Positions 55,801 to 64,000 of a DNA stretch of 64,000 bases are shown piece by piece. Numbering within the stretch: position 1 is the stretch's first letter; each line of letters begins with the position of its first letter. The translations under genes and the position numbers were made by a program. A model generated the notes under the pieces. It was not told the DNA's origin and searched no databases. It saw only the letters and a list, made by a program, of their open reading frames with translations. Source of the DNA: Ignavibacteriales bacterium (GTDB lineage Bacteria > Bacteroidota > Ignavibacteria > Ignavibacteriales > Ignavibacteriaceae); the NCBI GenBank assembly GCA_016707115.1, contig JADJIH010000002.1:124001-188000 (forward strand), in the 5' to 3' direction.

Positions 55801-56037
55801 CTGAATTTTATCAGATGAAAATCCATTATAAATAAAGTTATATGCTTTATCTGACAGATTAAATCGATCCATTGTAAGAGTTGCTCCCGAGACACTGCCA
55901 TTGTAGCCATTACCTGTTTCATCATTAGCATTTCCGTTAAATGGATAGAATGCAACAAGCCCTGAATCGAGCGAATCCTGTGCAATTGCAAAAGAAGCAA
56001 TTATAAAACATAAAATTGTGATAGTAAGATTTTTCAT
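52867..56037 (-). CDS. T9SS-sorted secreted protein with four LamG domains
   Basis: 1056 residues. Signal peptide MKNLTITILCFIIASFAIAQ. Four concanavalin-A-like LamG units, each opening with 'GLVAFYPFNGNANDESGNGxxGxVxGA' and closing with 'VDEVKIYNRxLSxAEI', start at about residues 20, 230, 440 and 660. A fibronectin-III-like domain follows (TATGYRFLLANDSLFN, WKVRTINDGGTGPWSETNRF). The sorting domain is MQNYPNPFNPTTTIAYHLP. LamG repeats usually bind glycans or proteins, so an adhesin is likely. The 267-base upstream gap 56038-56304 presumably holds its promoter. Confidence 0.92.
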   Translation of the reverse strand: MKNLTITILCFIIASFAIAQDSLDSGLVAFYPFNGNANDETGNGYNGSVSGATLTMDRFNLSDKAYNFIYNGFSSDKIQVSGTSGLNFSTGGFSLSAWIKFSGTAGAGNNYPIVSKHTCGEQSGYILMLYNGKLTFWLAGSSGYNVLSTTEDYTDNSWHHVVAVYDGSNKYIYVDGVLKNSVAFSYSVFNSADWALGGYNGCNGGFNGKVDEVKIYSRPLSAAEVLDDYNLTKNSLVAYLPFNGNTIDESGNGHDGTINGNAALVPDRFNTSDRAFTFPNQSSNISLANSTNMNLENGFSLNAWIKYKNTYSVIIGKHVCGYVNGFILGIDYDGQLQLWLGNSGWSTVRTNETLMENRWYMVTATYDVNSGAAKIYLDGQLENSATISYTNFSSYPVSIGEVFQNNCSPANMSGAVDEVKIYNRALSDAEILDEYNITYNDLVLFLPFNGNANDESGSGNNGTVNGAALTQDRFGVNGQAFSFDGIDDHITIADNPNLFSDSLTISWWYNISEYDDAGAVIGWIEGGSRYQQFFNGTSFSYFNAYRSDPLSIINPIYILTNLNEWVNVVVTYKKNNQTSSTTSLFINGDLKQTDIHYMSMEYIPGHNFYIGRNHTPGVEFYGKLDDFRIFNRILNITEIVALYNDSTTYNPRLENGLVAYWPLNGNTNDSTFNNNDGINYNGVFSKDRYGDNNSSIFFNAVDSYVEGINPGNSLPVGNSPRTFSAWIRNNQYNQYGCNIFHYGTQQAAPTNFHFLITDVLGLGNGYGYGVVYGNTNLNDSTWHFVTGVYEGGTERTTKLYIDGKLDATGAITTEPNTVLTNNWRMGRFMEGSSNFNGNIDELKVYDIPLTNQQVWDIYKATTTAPNLIYPQDDSTLINPTMIGLVLDWDSTVTATGYRFLLANDSLFNSVIHDTIVNASSFNFYDWFSVNIDNLYWKVRTINDGGTGPWSETNRFNIMLTDVEDETQLPTEFALMQNYPNPFNPTTTIAYHLPNTSKVQLKVYDVLGNEIETLVNEEKSAGSYEVEFNASSLSSGMYLYKLQAGDLIAVKKLILLK

Positions 56038-56304
56038 AATTCACCTTTGGCTGGATTTATTTTTAGATTTTTGAAATTTATTTGCGGAAAGTGGATTGAA
56101 TAATAGAATGCAGTTGCCATACTTTTTGTGGCTGCCGTACAAGAATTTATTTGTGTGCAATAATAACCGGACTCAGAACACATTTAACTCCCCTAAGAGT
56201 AATTGGTGTTCCTTAAAATTAATCTAAAAAAGTGTTTTAGTCAATTGTTGATAGAGCAAAATATATAATTAATTACAAAAAATTGTCGATTCAAAATTGT
56301 TTAT

Positions 56305-57195
56305 TTAATAACCTGATTCAACTGGAGATTTCATATTATCCAAACCGATTTTTTTTATTAAATCATTATAGTTGATGAGCTCAATATTATTTTTCTCAAA
56401 AATGTTTTGTTGTGTTGCTGCAATGAGTGCATTCAATTCTGCTTCACGATGTTTGCTCATATCGGGCAATCCAAATGAGTTCATATCAATCATCGCTTGT
56501 AACTCAGGTTGATCTTTACCAATGTGACAAACAAGTAAATTGATTTTCTCCCCATTTAATTTTTCTGAAAGAGTGAACAAGAAATCCTGCTTCTTATCGA
56601 TATCAACTGAATACATACTTTCAAGATCGACCTCTCCAAAATAACGTGAGATTGCAAGTCCATATTCCTTAGCAAGTTTTTCAACTATTGCTCTATGTTC
56701 AGGTTTATCTACAGCAGTACCCATATGATAATCAACATAAGAAATTTTTATTCCACTATTGATTGCTCGTTCAATTTGTGCTCTTAATTCAACTTCTATT
56801 TCTTCTGATTTTGGATTGTTTGCGAAAAAGGCTGCTCGCGATGGAAGGAAGTATCCATCTTTATCAACAAGTGATGGAACTTTATCTTTTCCTGCAATTG
56901 GTCCCCATCGATAATTTTTCCATTCAGCATTTAGGGTTAAATGAATACCAACTGTTATTTGCGGATTAGCTTTTAAAATATCCACCGCTTCCTGATACCA
57001 CGCACAAGGAAACATTACTGAGGCTGAAAATTTTAATCCGGATTCCATCAACTCTTTAAATGCCATATTAACCGAATGTGACATACCCAGATCATCACAA
57101 CGAATTAGTAATGTTTTTGCGGGGTTATCTTGTTGAGGAAAGCCTGTGCTAGAAAAAAGAAAAATAAATCCAAAAACAAATAATAAATTTTTCAT
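56305..57195 (-). CDS. Exported ChbG/HpnK (YdjC)-family carbohydrate deacetylase
   Basis: 296 residues. Signal peptide about 1-20. Metal and catalytic motifs of the YdjC fold: LLIRCDDLGMSHSVN (Asp-Asp near 34-35), VGIHLTLNAEW and SYVDYHMGTAVDKPEH. The family deacetylates N-acetylated sugars such as chitooligosaccharides; being exported, it could act with the GH20 hexosaminidase at 34673. Its start overlaps the stop of the upstream trmO gene by four bases. Confidence 0.88.
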   Translation of the reverse strand: MKNLLFVFGFIFLFSSTGFPQQDNPAKTLLIRCDDLGMSHSVNMAFKELMESGLKFSASVMFPCAWYQEAVDILKANPQITVGIHLTLNAEWKNYRWGPIAGKDKVPSLVDKDGYFLPSRAAFFANNPKSEEIEVELRAQIERAINSGIKISYVDYHMGTAVDKPEHRAIVEKLAKEYGLAISRYFGEVDLESMYSVDIDKKQDFLFTLSEKLNGEKINLLVCHIGKDQPELQAMIDMNSFGLPDMSKHREAELNALIAATQQNIFEKNNIELINYNDLIKKIGLDNMKSPVESGY

Positions 57196-57926
57196 ATAGG
57201 TTTAACTCTTTCAGTAGTGATACTTGTTATAAATACTTTTTTAATTTTTTCATCAACAACGTAATTAATTCTCCATTTTTGATAGGCCAATATAAATTGA
57301 TTTTCCTTTTTATTTTTTTTTGTTGATTGCTTAATTCTTTTTCTGTCAGTATCAGTTGGATTAAATTCAAGTTGCACACGAGCATAACTTAATAAATTTA
57401 CATTCTCAATAACCAATAATTTATCAGCAATCTTTTTTGCTTTCGCTTCAAAAATAACTTCGTAAATATTCTCAAGTCCACAATTAACCCAACCTGTTTT
57501 TACATTTGGAAAAGAATCAGAATATGGCAAATAAGGTTTAATATCGATTATTGGAGAACCGTCCAGAATATCGGACTCAGAAATATAAATTTTTAATCCC
57601 TCAACTTTATCAAGCTTAACGCAACTCAACCCAATTTGGTTTGGTCTGTAAGGTGCTCGAGTAGCAAACACACCAACTTTTTTTCTTGTATGCCGTGGTG
57701 GAGTTACTAATGGCTTCCAAGTTTTATTAAGATGAAATTGAAAAATGACCCAGAGTCTATCAAACCCATCTAAATCTTTAATTGCCTGTTCAAAGTTTTT
57801 CTTTGGCAATAGATGGATAACTGCTTGGCTGTCTTTGGCTAATATTCCCTGTCGTGGAGTTTCATAACGCTGTTTAAGTTCAGACTGAAGAAAACCAATG
57901 GGATTTAAAGTAATTTCAATTTCCAT
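57192..57926 (-). CDS. TrmO-like tRNA methyltransferase (TsaA/VirR family)
   Basis: 244 residues. TsaA beta-barrel motifs: LNPIGFLQSELKQRYETPRQG opening, LDGFDRLWVIFQFH, FATRAPYRPNQIGLS, and DILDGSPIIDIKPYLPY. TrmO uses SAM to methylate t6A37 in threonine-decoding tRNAs. A tRNA-Thr gene lies directly upstream on the same strand, a fitting neighbour. The C-terminal extension (from about 165) is basic, consistent with tRNA binding. Confidence 0.88.
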   Translation of the reverse strand: MEIEITLNPIGFLQSELKQRYETPRQGILAKDSQAVIHLLPKKNFEQAIKDLDGFDRLWVIFQFHLNKTWKPLVTPPRHTRKKVGVFATRAPYRPNQIGLSCVKLDKVEGLKIYISESDILDGSPIIDIKPYLPYSDSFPNVKTGWVNCGLENIYEVIFEAKAKKIADKLLVIENVNLLSYARVQLEFNPTDTDRKRIKQSTKKNKKENQFILAYQKWRINYVVDEKIKKVFITSITTERVKPI

Positions 57927-57936
57927 ATGGGAATGT

Positions 57937-57970
57937 AATAAAAAACCCTCAAAACTTATGTTTTGAGGGT
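57937..57970 (-). terminator. Rho-independent terminator downstream of tRNA-Thr
   Basis: On the minus strand ACCCTCAAAAC, loop ATAA, GTTTTGAGGGT, then TTTTTTATT. It lies between the tRNA and trmO. Confidence 0.92.
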
Positions 57971-57977
57971 CTTCAAG

Positions 57978-58050
57978 AGCTGGCTATGGGACTCGAACCC
58001 GCGACCTGCTGATTACAAATCAGCTGCTCTACCAACTGAGCTAAGCCAGC
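57978..58050 (-). tRNA. tRNA-Thr (anticodon TGT)
   Basis: Minus-strand cloverleaf of 73 bases: acceptor GCTGGCT/AGCCAGC with discriminator T, D arm GCTC-AGTTGGTAGA-GAGC type, anticodon stem GCTGA/TCAGC with loop TTTGTAA (anticodon TGT, reads ACA), T loop TTCGAGT. The T stem has one C-A mismatch (GCGGG/CCCAT), expected to be CCCGT. CCA is not encoded. Confidence 0.95.
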
Positions 58051-58128
58051 GTTCATTTTTTTGTGAGCCAAAAATAGTACTAATTCAATTTCTATGCAAT
58101 GGTTTTACTTGCCTTTTGAAATAATTTA

Positions 58129-59439
58129 TTATTCCTCTTTTTTAATCCCGAATTTTCCATTTTCATCGATTATCTTGAATTGTACCATCTTTTGTCTAAT
58201 CTTTTTTATCAGTTCGAAAGTAAGTCCTTTGTACTCAAATTTTTCACCAGGATTTAGAATTTTTCCTGTTTTAAATGAAATAAATCCGGCAACAGTATTG
58301 TACTCATCCGACTTTTCCAAATCTATATTAAATGTTTCATTAAAATCATCTATAACCATCGAACCAAGAACATAAAATTTTCCATCAGGTAAAACACTAT
58401 AATCCTGTATCTCACTTTTTGTTTTATCTTTAAGTTCACCGACAATTTCTTCAAGTATATCTTCCATTGTTATAACGCCCTCGGTTCCTCCGTATTCGTC
58501 CGTTACAATTGCAATTCTCTCACCTTGCTTCTGCATATCTTTTAATATTTCTGAAATAAGTTTTGTTTCAGGTACAAAGTATGCCGGACGAAGAAGACCT
58601 TTTAATGAAAATTTTTGATTTTCAATTATCGATTTCATTACATCTTTTGTATGCAGTATTCCGATTATATTGTCCAGTGAATTTTCAAAAACTGGAACTA
58701 ACGTGTGTCCGGTTTTAATTATTGAAGTAATATTTTTTTCATCTTCTTCATTCAGACTTATCGATATCATTTCAGTTCTTGGAATCATTACTTCATCGGC
58801 TTTAAGATCATTAAATTCAAAAATATTTTCAATTATTTGCTGATCAGCCTCATCAATAGTCCCTGATTTTACACCATCCGATATTATATCAAGTATTTCA
58901 TCTTCAGAAGGTCGCTCTTGTGAAAAATTTATTTTTTCTTTAAATGGTAACAAAATAAAATTACTTAACCCAGTTATCGCTAGTGTAATTAATTTTAGAG
59001 CTGATGACAGAACTAAGATTATTTTTATCGAACTCTTACCTATAAAATCCGAATATCTATAAGCAATTGCTTTTGGTACCAGAACATTAAATACTAGGAT
59101 GCTTATTGTAACAAGAATTGCGGTAACAAAAATTGATATAACTGTTGAGTAAATCGATGATAAATTTGTAGTTGAGATTATTTGAGGATATATCCAACCC
59201 GAAAATAAAAAATAACCAATTATGGAAGTTAAAACTGTTAAAAAAGTAAATGCAAGATGAATACTGCTGTATACTTGCTCCTGATTTTCATTTAGTTTTT
59301 CAAAGTAAGGGACATACTTATCATTGCTTTCTTTGAGCTCATCAATTTTAGTTTCCCCAAAGGCAGCTAAAGCAATTTCTGCAGCAGCAAGTAAAAAATT
59401 TGCAAATAATATGAAAATAAAAACAAGCAATAATTCCAT
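58129..59439 (-). CDS. CNNM/CorC-HlyC family membrane protein (DUF21, CBS pair, transporter-associated domain)
   Basis: 436 residues from the ATG at 59439; a TTG seven codons upstream is possible. Four hydrophobic segments (DUF21, about 1-185; LLVFIFILFANFLLAAAEIALAAF) are followed by two CBS domains (DEVMIPRTEM, HTLVPVFENSLDNIIGILHTKDV and later TDEYGGTEGVITMEDILEEIVGE) and the CorC_HlyC domain (GSMVIDDFNETFNIDL). Relatives take part in magnesium/cobalt efflux, and the label 'hemolysin' is historical. Stands alone. Confidence 0.9.
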   Translation of the reverse strand: MELLLVFIFILFANFLLAAAEIALAAFGETKIDELKESNDKYVPYFEKLNENQEQVYSSIHLAFTFLTVLTSIIGYFLFSGWIYPQIISTTNLSSIYSTVISIFVTAILVTISILVFNVLVPKAIAYRYSDFIGKSSIKIILVLSSALKLITLAITGLSNFILLPFKEKINFSQERPSEDEILDIISDGVKSGTIDEADQQIIENIFEFNDLKADEVMIPRTEMISISLNEEDEKNITSIIKTGHTLVPVFENSLDNIIGILHTKDVMKSIIENQKFSLKGLLRPAYFVPETKLISEILKDMQKQGERIAIVTDEYGGTEGVITMEDILEEIVGELKDKTKSEIQDYSVLPDGKFYVLGSMVIDDFNETFNIDLEKSDEYNTVAGFISFKTGKILNPGEKFEYKGLTFELIKKIRQKMVQFKIIDENGKFGIKKEE

Positions 59440-59565
59440 TAAGCTTAAAATATCCTTCAATTGTTAATATCTTATACAAAAATAACATCGTTATACTAAT
59501 TTTACATTACATAATTTTCATTATTATGTTATTTTGGAAGCACTCGTAAATTTAATTTTATCTAA

Positions 59566-59907
59566 ATGAGACCAAAACAAATAAAAATAGTTGATAAAGA
59601 TAAGCTATCTTTAACCTGGAATGATGAAACTTCAACAATATTTTCACTTAAATATTTGCGTGATGAATGCCCTTGTGCAGGATGTAAAGGTGAAACTATT
59701 TTGTTCAAGACTTTTCGCCCTCCAAAACCAACAATGCTCTCACCGGAGATGTACAAAATTAAAAGTATCGATGTTGTTGGAGAGTATGCAATTCAAATTG
59801 CTTGGAAAGATGGACATAATACAGGTATTTATTCTTGGGAGTATATTAAAACTCTTGAAGCCGGAGTAAACAATAACACTCAGCAGAAATATGATACACT
59901 TATATGA
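59566..59907 (+). CDS. DUF971 protein
   Basis: 113 residues. DUF971 layout: LSLTWNDETSTIFSLKYLRDECPCAGC, a cysteine cluster resembling the N-terminal zinc domain of gamma-butyrobetaine hydroxylase, then YAIQIAWKDGHNTGIYSWEYIKTL. Bacterial members are often linked to iron-sulfur or Mrp-like functions, but the role is not proven. The stop overlaps the next gene by four bases (ATGA). Confidence 0.88.
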   Translation: MRPKQIKIVDKDKLSLTWNDETSTIFSLKYLRDECPCAGCKGETILFKTFRPPKPTMLSPEMYKIKSIDVVGEYAIQIAWKDGHNTGIYSWEYIKTLEAGVNNNTQQKYDTLI

Positions 59908-60668
59908 TTTCAAAAAACGAATTAAAATATTTTTCTTCCCTTCTTATTAAGAAATTCCGACAGCAGGAAGAAAAATTTATTGTTGAAGGATTAAAAACTG
60001 TTGAAGAGGGGCTAAATAGCAGTTACAAGAGTGAAGCTGTTTTTGTTACACCTGCATTTATGGATTCCTTTCCAGATGTGATCACTATCCTAAAAAAGAA
60101 AGCAAATAAAGTTCTTGAATTAAAGTCTATTGATTTTCAAAAAATATCGGATACGAAATCTCCTCAAGGAATTGCCGCAGTCTTCAACAAAAATTATCCT
60201 AAAAAAAATCTCAATGATTTAAAAGACAAGCTTGTTGTTCTTATTGATAACATTTCTGATCCTGGTAATCTTGGAACGATTATAAGAACCTGTGATTGGT
60301 TTGGCCTCTATAATATTTTAATCACCGATCAATCTGTGGAATACCTTAATCCAAAAGTTATACGGGCTACAATGGGTTCGCTTTTTCATATTAATATATA
60401 TGATGAGATTTACGAGAATGATTTAGCTAATCTTAAAAGTAATGGATACCAGATTGTTTGTGCTGATATAAAAGGTAAAAATATTTTTTCATATAAGACA
60501 AACAAAAAAACTCTCATTACTTTTTCAAACGAATCAATCGGACCATCTGAAATGCTAAAAAGTCTTTCTGATGATTTTATCACAATTCCAGGTAAAGGTC
60601 GAGCTGAGTCATTAAATGTATCCTCAGCGGCTGCGATAGTAATTGCAAGGCTGACAAATGAGCCATAA
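59904..60668 (+). CDS. SpoU/TrmH-family RNA 2'-O-methyltransferase
   Basis: 254 residues. An RNA-binding N-terminal domain (KKFRQQEEKFIVEGLKTVEEGL) is followed by the knotted SPOUT domain: DNISDPGNLGTIIRTCDWFG (motif 1), FSNESIGPSEML (motif 2) and GRAESLNVSSAAAIVIARL (motif 3). It methylates ribose in rRNA or tRNA; the exact site cannot be told. It overlaps DUF971 by four bases and the CDF gene by 11, forming a tight operon. Confidence 0.92.
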   Translation: MISKNELKYFSSLLIKKFRQQEEKFIVEGLKTVEEGLNSSYKSEAVFVTPAFMDSFPDVITILKKKANKVLELKSIDFQKISDTKSPQGIAAVFNKNYPKKNLNDLKDKLVVLIDNISDPGNLGTIIRTCDWFGLYNILITDQSVEYLNPKVIRATMGSLFHINIYDEIYENDLANLKSNGYQIVCADIKGKNIFSYKTNKKTLITFSNESIGPSEMLKSLSDDFITIPGKGRAESLNVSSAAAIVIARLTNEP

Positions 60669-61554
60669 TCATACTCACAACCACTTAACTACTTCTAAGA
60701 ATTTCAGGACTGTCTTCTTACTGAATTTTGTGTTTACGCTTTTTGAAATTGTTGGTGGTATTCTTACCAACAGTATTGCAATTATTTCTGACGCGCTTCA
60801 TGATTTTGGCGATTCAATTTCGATCGGACTTGCGTGGTATCTCGAAAAATATTCGCATAAAGAAAGTGATAACAAATACACTTATGGTTACGGAAGATTT
60901 TCTTTGCTCGGCGCATTGATTAACGCGATGGTATTGATTATCGGGTCTACATTTGTTTTAGCGAATGCAATTCCAAGAATAATAGAACCTCAAGCTACTA
61001 ATGCAGAAGGTATGATTATTTTTGCTATAGTTGGTGTAATTGTAAATGGGGCCGCAGTATTTAAATTAAAAAATGAAGAATCAATGAATGCCCGCGTTAT
61101 GATGCTTCATTTGCTGGAAGATGTACTTGGATGGATTGCAATTCTGGCTGTCGCAATCGCATTACTTTTTTGGCAGACTTATATACTTGATGCAATTCTT
61201 TCAATAGTTATAACGCTTTACATTCTTTTTAACGTAACAATAAACCTAAAGAAAACAATTGCACTGTTTCTTCAGGCAACTCCTGATCATGTTCAACTTG
61301 AAATGATTGACGAAAAATTAAAAAGTATTGATAAAGTAATTTCATCTCATCACACACACGTTTGGTCTTTAGATGGAGCAAACCATATTCTTACAACACA
61401 TTTGATTGTAGATAAATCTACAACTCGGGATGAGATTGTGAGGATAAAATATAAGTGCAAGCAATTGTTTGAAGATCTTAAGATGACGCATTTTACGATT
61501 GAGATTGAACTTGAAGACGAAGTGTGTTTGATGAAGGATGATCACAAACACTAA
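60658..61554 (+). CDS. Cation diffusion facilitator (CzcD/ZitB-like)
   Basis: 298 residues. A His-rich N terminus (MSHNHTHNHL) is followed by six transmembrane segments with the metal site on helix 2 and 5: SDALHDFGDSISIG and LHLLEDVLGWIAI. The cytoplasmic C-terminal domain (DKVISSHHTHVWSLDG) binds further metal. It exports zinc or related divalent ions. The His-Asp set HD..D is typical of zinc transporters. Confidence 0.93.
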   Translation: MSHNHTHNHLTTSKNFRTVFLLNFVFTLFEIVGGILTNSIAIISDALHDFGDSISIGLAWYLEKYSHKESDNKYTYGYGRFSLLGALINAMVLIIGSTFVLANAIPRIIEPQATNAEGMIIFAIVGVIVNGAAVFKLKNEESMNARVMMLHLLEDVLGWIAILAVAIALLFWQTYILDAILSIVITLYILFNVTINLKKTIALFLQATPDHVQLEMIDEKLKSIDKVISSHHTHVWSLDGANHILTTHLIVDKSTTRDEIVRIKYKCKQLFEDLKMTHFTIEIELEDEVCLMKDDHKH

Positions 61555-61560
61555 AATCTT

Positions 61561-62775
61561 TTAATCTTTATATGGATCATAAATATCTGAACCAGCCATT
61601 GCCACACCGATTGGATGCAGTCTGTAAAGCACTTTAATTGTGTTTCCCATATAACTTAAAACTTCATCTAGATTTTTATAACATTCCGGGGCTTCATCCG
61701 CACCGGAGCCACGCAGCTCAATTCCTTTTTGCTTTATAGATGTTTTTACTTTTTCAAAATTAACTTTACCACGACCAACTGTTACAGGTTTCTTAACTCC
61801 ATCTCTGTCTCTAATCCATTTTTTCTTTCCTGCAGCTTCGTTGCGGGACATTGTTCTGCCAGCACCATGTACAGTTGAGTACAATGCCTCTTTGGATAAT
61901 TGTGAATCAACACCTTCAACAATTACTGAATCATCCATCATATTTGCACCGATGAAACCAAGCTGATTTGGAAACGCAGGTGTGCATCCTTTGCGTACTA
62001 CCCAATACTTCTCACCAAAATGTTCTTCCCTCCATGCAAAGTTGTGATGGTTATGAACTTCAAATGTTTTAGTAGGATTGCCAAGAATCCTTAAAACCAG
62101 CTGAACTACTTTATCACGGCCTGCGTAAGCATATTCACCTGCTAGATGCATTGCTTCTAAATATCCTTGTCCAAGTTCGGATTTGATATCAAATAAAATT
62201 GGTGGCGAATCCATTGAACCTTCTTTGACTTTGTCTTCAAAGGACAAGTTTTGAGATAGTGCGATAAATCCCATTGTTGTTCTGTGACCGAATCCACGCG
62301 AACCGAAGTGAACCCCAACCCATAAATATCCATCATCATCCTTAAATAAATCTACAAAGTGATTTCCGCTGCCGACAGTTCCAAGTTGTTCTTTGGCGAG
62401 TGAGATAAGTTTACGCTGTGGTTTAAATTCTGCGGATGCAATTTTATCCAAAACTTCATGATCAACAGGCTGATTATTTTTTCTGCCAATACCGAAAGAA
62501 ATTTGATTATAAATCTCATCCATTATTTTCGGCAGTTGTATTTCATCTGCCTTGATATCAGTTCTTACAGCTTTGTTTCCGCAAGCAATATCAAACCCAA
62601 CTCCGGAAAGCGAAATTTTGTTTTTGTATGCGACTGCTCCGCCGATAGGATGACCATATCCATAATGTGCATCAGCAGTAAGCACACCAATATCATTTTC
62701 AGATGTGCATCTTTCAATCTGAGCAATTGATTTCTCATCAATTATTTCTCTGCCGAAGATTTTTATGCGTTTCAT
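61561..62775 (-). CDS. rtcB: RtcB-family 3'-phosphate/5'-hydroxyl RNA ligase
   Basis: 404 residues. RtcB motifs: GVGFDIACGN (manganese Asp/Cys), GSGNHFVDL, HFGSRGFGHR, VHNHHNFAW (histidine ligands), HGAGRTMSR (GMP-histidine) and RGSGADEAPECYK near the end. It joins 2',3'-cyclic phosphate or 3'-phosphate ends to 5'-hydroxyl ends in RNA repair. No archease or rtcA gene is adjacent. Its stop is seven bases from that of the convergent CDF gene. Confidence 0.95.
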   Translation of the reverse strand: MKRIKIFGREIIDEKSIAQIERCTSENDIGVLTADAHYGYGHPIGGAVAYKNKISLSGVGFDIACGNKAVRTDIKADEIQLPKIMDEIYNQISFGIGRKNNQPVDHEVLDKIASAEFKPQRKLISLAKEQLGTVGSGNHFVDLFKDDDGYLWVGVHFGSRGFGHRTTMGFIALSQNLSFEDKVKEGSMDSPPILFDIKSELGQGYLEAMHLAGEYAYAGRDKVVQLVLRILGNPTKTFEVHNHHNFAWREEHFGEKYWVVRKGCTPAFPNQLGFIGANMMDDSVIVEGVDSQLSKEALYSTVHGAGRTMSRNEAAGKKKWIRDRDGVKKPVTVGRGKVNFEKVKTSIKQKGIELRGSGADEAPECYKNLDEVLSYMGNTIKVLYRLHPIGVAMAGSDIYDPYKD

Positions 62776-62833
62776 TTTAATACTTGATGAATTACCTAAT
62801 CAATAATAAAAGAATAAATAGATTAAGTCACTA

Positions 62834-62860
62834 CAAAAAAAAAAGCACGATAGCTCGTGC
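62834..62860 (-). terminator. Rho-independent terminator of the amylase gene
   Basis: On the minus strand GCACGA, loop GCTA, TCGTGC followed by an uninterrupted run of T residues. It lies 34 bases past the stop at 62894. Confidence 0.9.
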
Positions 62861-62893
62861 CTTAATTGTAAATTATACATTGTTAATTGTTAA

Positions 62894-64000
62894 TTACTTT
62901 ATCAGCATCATCTTTTTTGTTTGAACAAAATCACCGGCATCGATACGATAGAAATAAACTCCTGTGCTAACTTTATTGCCCAGTTCATCATCACCATTCC
63001 AGTTAACCTCGTAAACTCCGTTTACCTGTTCTTTATTTATTAAAGTCTTCACCTCTCTTCCAAGAATATCAAATATTTTTAACGACACAAGCGAAGGTGA
63101 AACAATACTATATCTGATGACTGTATTTGGATTAAAAGGATTCGGGTAATTTTGTTCAAGAGTAAATTCAACAGGAACCTGATCATCAATTTGTTCAACA
63201 TCCAAAAGAATTCCTGCTTCGGGTGTTGGAAGTTTTGCTGTGGTATAAATTCTAAAATCACCCGGAGGAAGTGTTATGCTTGCTGTAAGGTTTGTTACGT
63301 TAACGCTATCACCGCTAAAATAATCGTACCACCAGCCTGAGCGCGTAAAGTTTTGATTTGTTGTAAATTCGTAAACTCCAAAATTTCCAATGATAAAAAC
63401 ATCCATAGAAGAATGGTAAAGATTAATCTTTTTCACAAAGTTCCCAACATCAAGTGTAAAATTGTCTGTACTAAAAGCATCATAATCTGTTTTCAATTTG
63501 GCAAGTGCGGAATAAACTTTATAAAGGTTTGTTCTTCTGTCATCATCAAGATAATTCCATTTAACAGGTTTTTCACCAACTCTTCCCATTGAATCAATAC
63601 TTATATCATATCCAAGTTCGCCAAACTGCCAGATCATTTTTGGACCAGGTACTGTGAAAAAGAATGCACCTGCAAGTTTTATACGGTTTAATGCAACATT
63701 TAAATTTTTAATATTATAACTGCCGGCTGAACTACCATATGTTAAATTCTTAAACATCAATCTTTCTTCATCGTGACTTTCCATATATCCCACTAAATAA
63801 GGATTTGTCCATCCACGGGCTTTGTAAGATATTCTTGAAAAGTTTGATGCGTAGCCCATTGTTGCTTCATTATAATTATAATTTAAATTACCCCACAACA
63901 TCATTCCATAATTTGAAAGAACAATTTCTTCGTTATCCGGTGCAAAGTGTTCAAGTATTATATATGCAGTTGAATCATAATCCCAAATCTGATCAGCCAT
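62894..64000 (-). CDS. T9SS-sorted alpha-amylase (GH13), N-terminal part outside the window
   Basis: 368 residues of the C-terminal part; the frame is open to the window edge and the ATG at the very edge is not the true start. The catalytic glutamate region is YIILEHFAPDNEE, and the third acidic site is in YMESHDEERLMFKN (H-D pair). WQFGELGYD and KPVKWNYLDDDRRTNLYKVY match the end of the GH13 barrel. A beta-sandwich follows, then the sorting domain LEQNYPNPFNPNTVIRYSI, LKIFDILGREVKTLINKEQ and terminal KKMMLIK. It degrades starch-like glucans outside the cell. Confidence 0.92.
   Translation of the reverse strand: MADQIWDYDSTAYIILEHFAPDNEEIVLSNYGMMLWGNLNYNYNEATMGYASNFSRISYKARGWTNPYLVGYMESHDEERLMFKNLTYGSSAGSYNIKNLNVALNRIKLAGAFFFTVPGPKMIWQFGELGYDISIDSMGRVGEKPVKWNYLDDDRRTNLYKVYSALAKLKTDYDAFSTDNFTLDVGNFVKKINLYHSSMDVFIIGNFGVYEFTTNQNFTRSGWWYDYFSGDSVNVTNLTASITLPPGDFRIYTTAKLPTPEAGILLDVEQIDDQVPVEFTLEQNYPNPFNPNTVIRYSIVSPSLVSLKIFDILGREVKTLINKEQVNGVYEVNWNGDDELGNKVSTGVYFYRIDAGDFVQTKKMMLIK

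Overview
The window is AT-rich bacterial chromosome, most likely from an Ignavibacteria-type member of the Bacteroidetes/Chlorobi assemblage. The main evidence is seven secreted proteins that end in the same type IX secretion (T9SS) C-terminal sorting domain, with the core 'NYPNPFNP.T.I.Y..P' followed by 'LKVYD.LG.E..TLV'. Supporting evidence is a menaquinone pathway, a TonB receptor with surface lipoproteins, and several dispersed Bacteroidetes-like palindromic repeats. No insertion sequence, prophage or CRISPR array was seen.

Layout. (1) 1-6193: menaquinone biosynthesis (menD partial, menH, menB, menA, menE) meeting a convergent hotdog thioesterase. (2) 6196-9933: peroxide response, with oxyR divergent from a DUF454 membrane protein and katG. 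(3) 9955-12524: methyltransferase, small secreted and membrane proteins, and a broken omega-amidase gene. (4) 12672-20474: a cytosolic PAS histidine kinase, an NtrC-type sigma-54 activator, a sigma-54-like promoter driving a small degenerate receiver protein, then a monoheme cytochrome, a 13-heme cytochrome fused to a b-type cytochrome, and a 7-heme NapC-like protein. This is the best candidate for an undescribed, environmentally controlled electron-transfer system, and it would draw on menaquinol. (5) 20492-26616: VanX-like dipeptidase, two von Willebrand A proteins and a fused FTCD enzyme. (6) 26787-37948: quinone reductase-like protein, a TonB receptor operon with a double 'dead' rhodanese lipoprotein, typA, GH20 hexosaminidase, aldo/keto reductase. 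(7) 38162-56037: almost entirely secreted T9SS cargo on the minus strand, interleaved with a propeller-type sensor kinase, a NarL-type regulator and a stand-alone LuxR helix-turn-helix protein. (8) 56305-64000: deacetylase, TrmO, tRNA-Thr, CorC-like protein, DUF971, TrmH-type methyltransferase, CDF transporter, RtcB ligase and the 3' end of a T9SS-sorted alpha-amylase.

A striking property of the window is the number of genes broken by single-base length changes, mostly in short A/T runs (menE twice, omega-amidase, typA, GH20, the propeller kinase three times, several secreted proteins). Because typA and menE are among them, and each frame is restored by a one-base change, many are probably sequencing or assembly errors. 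Merged coordinates are given for these genes, with the break positions in the evidence. Start codons were revised where an upstream start was implausible.
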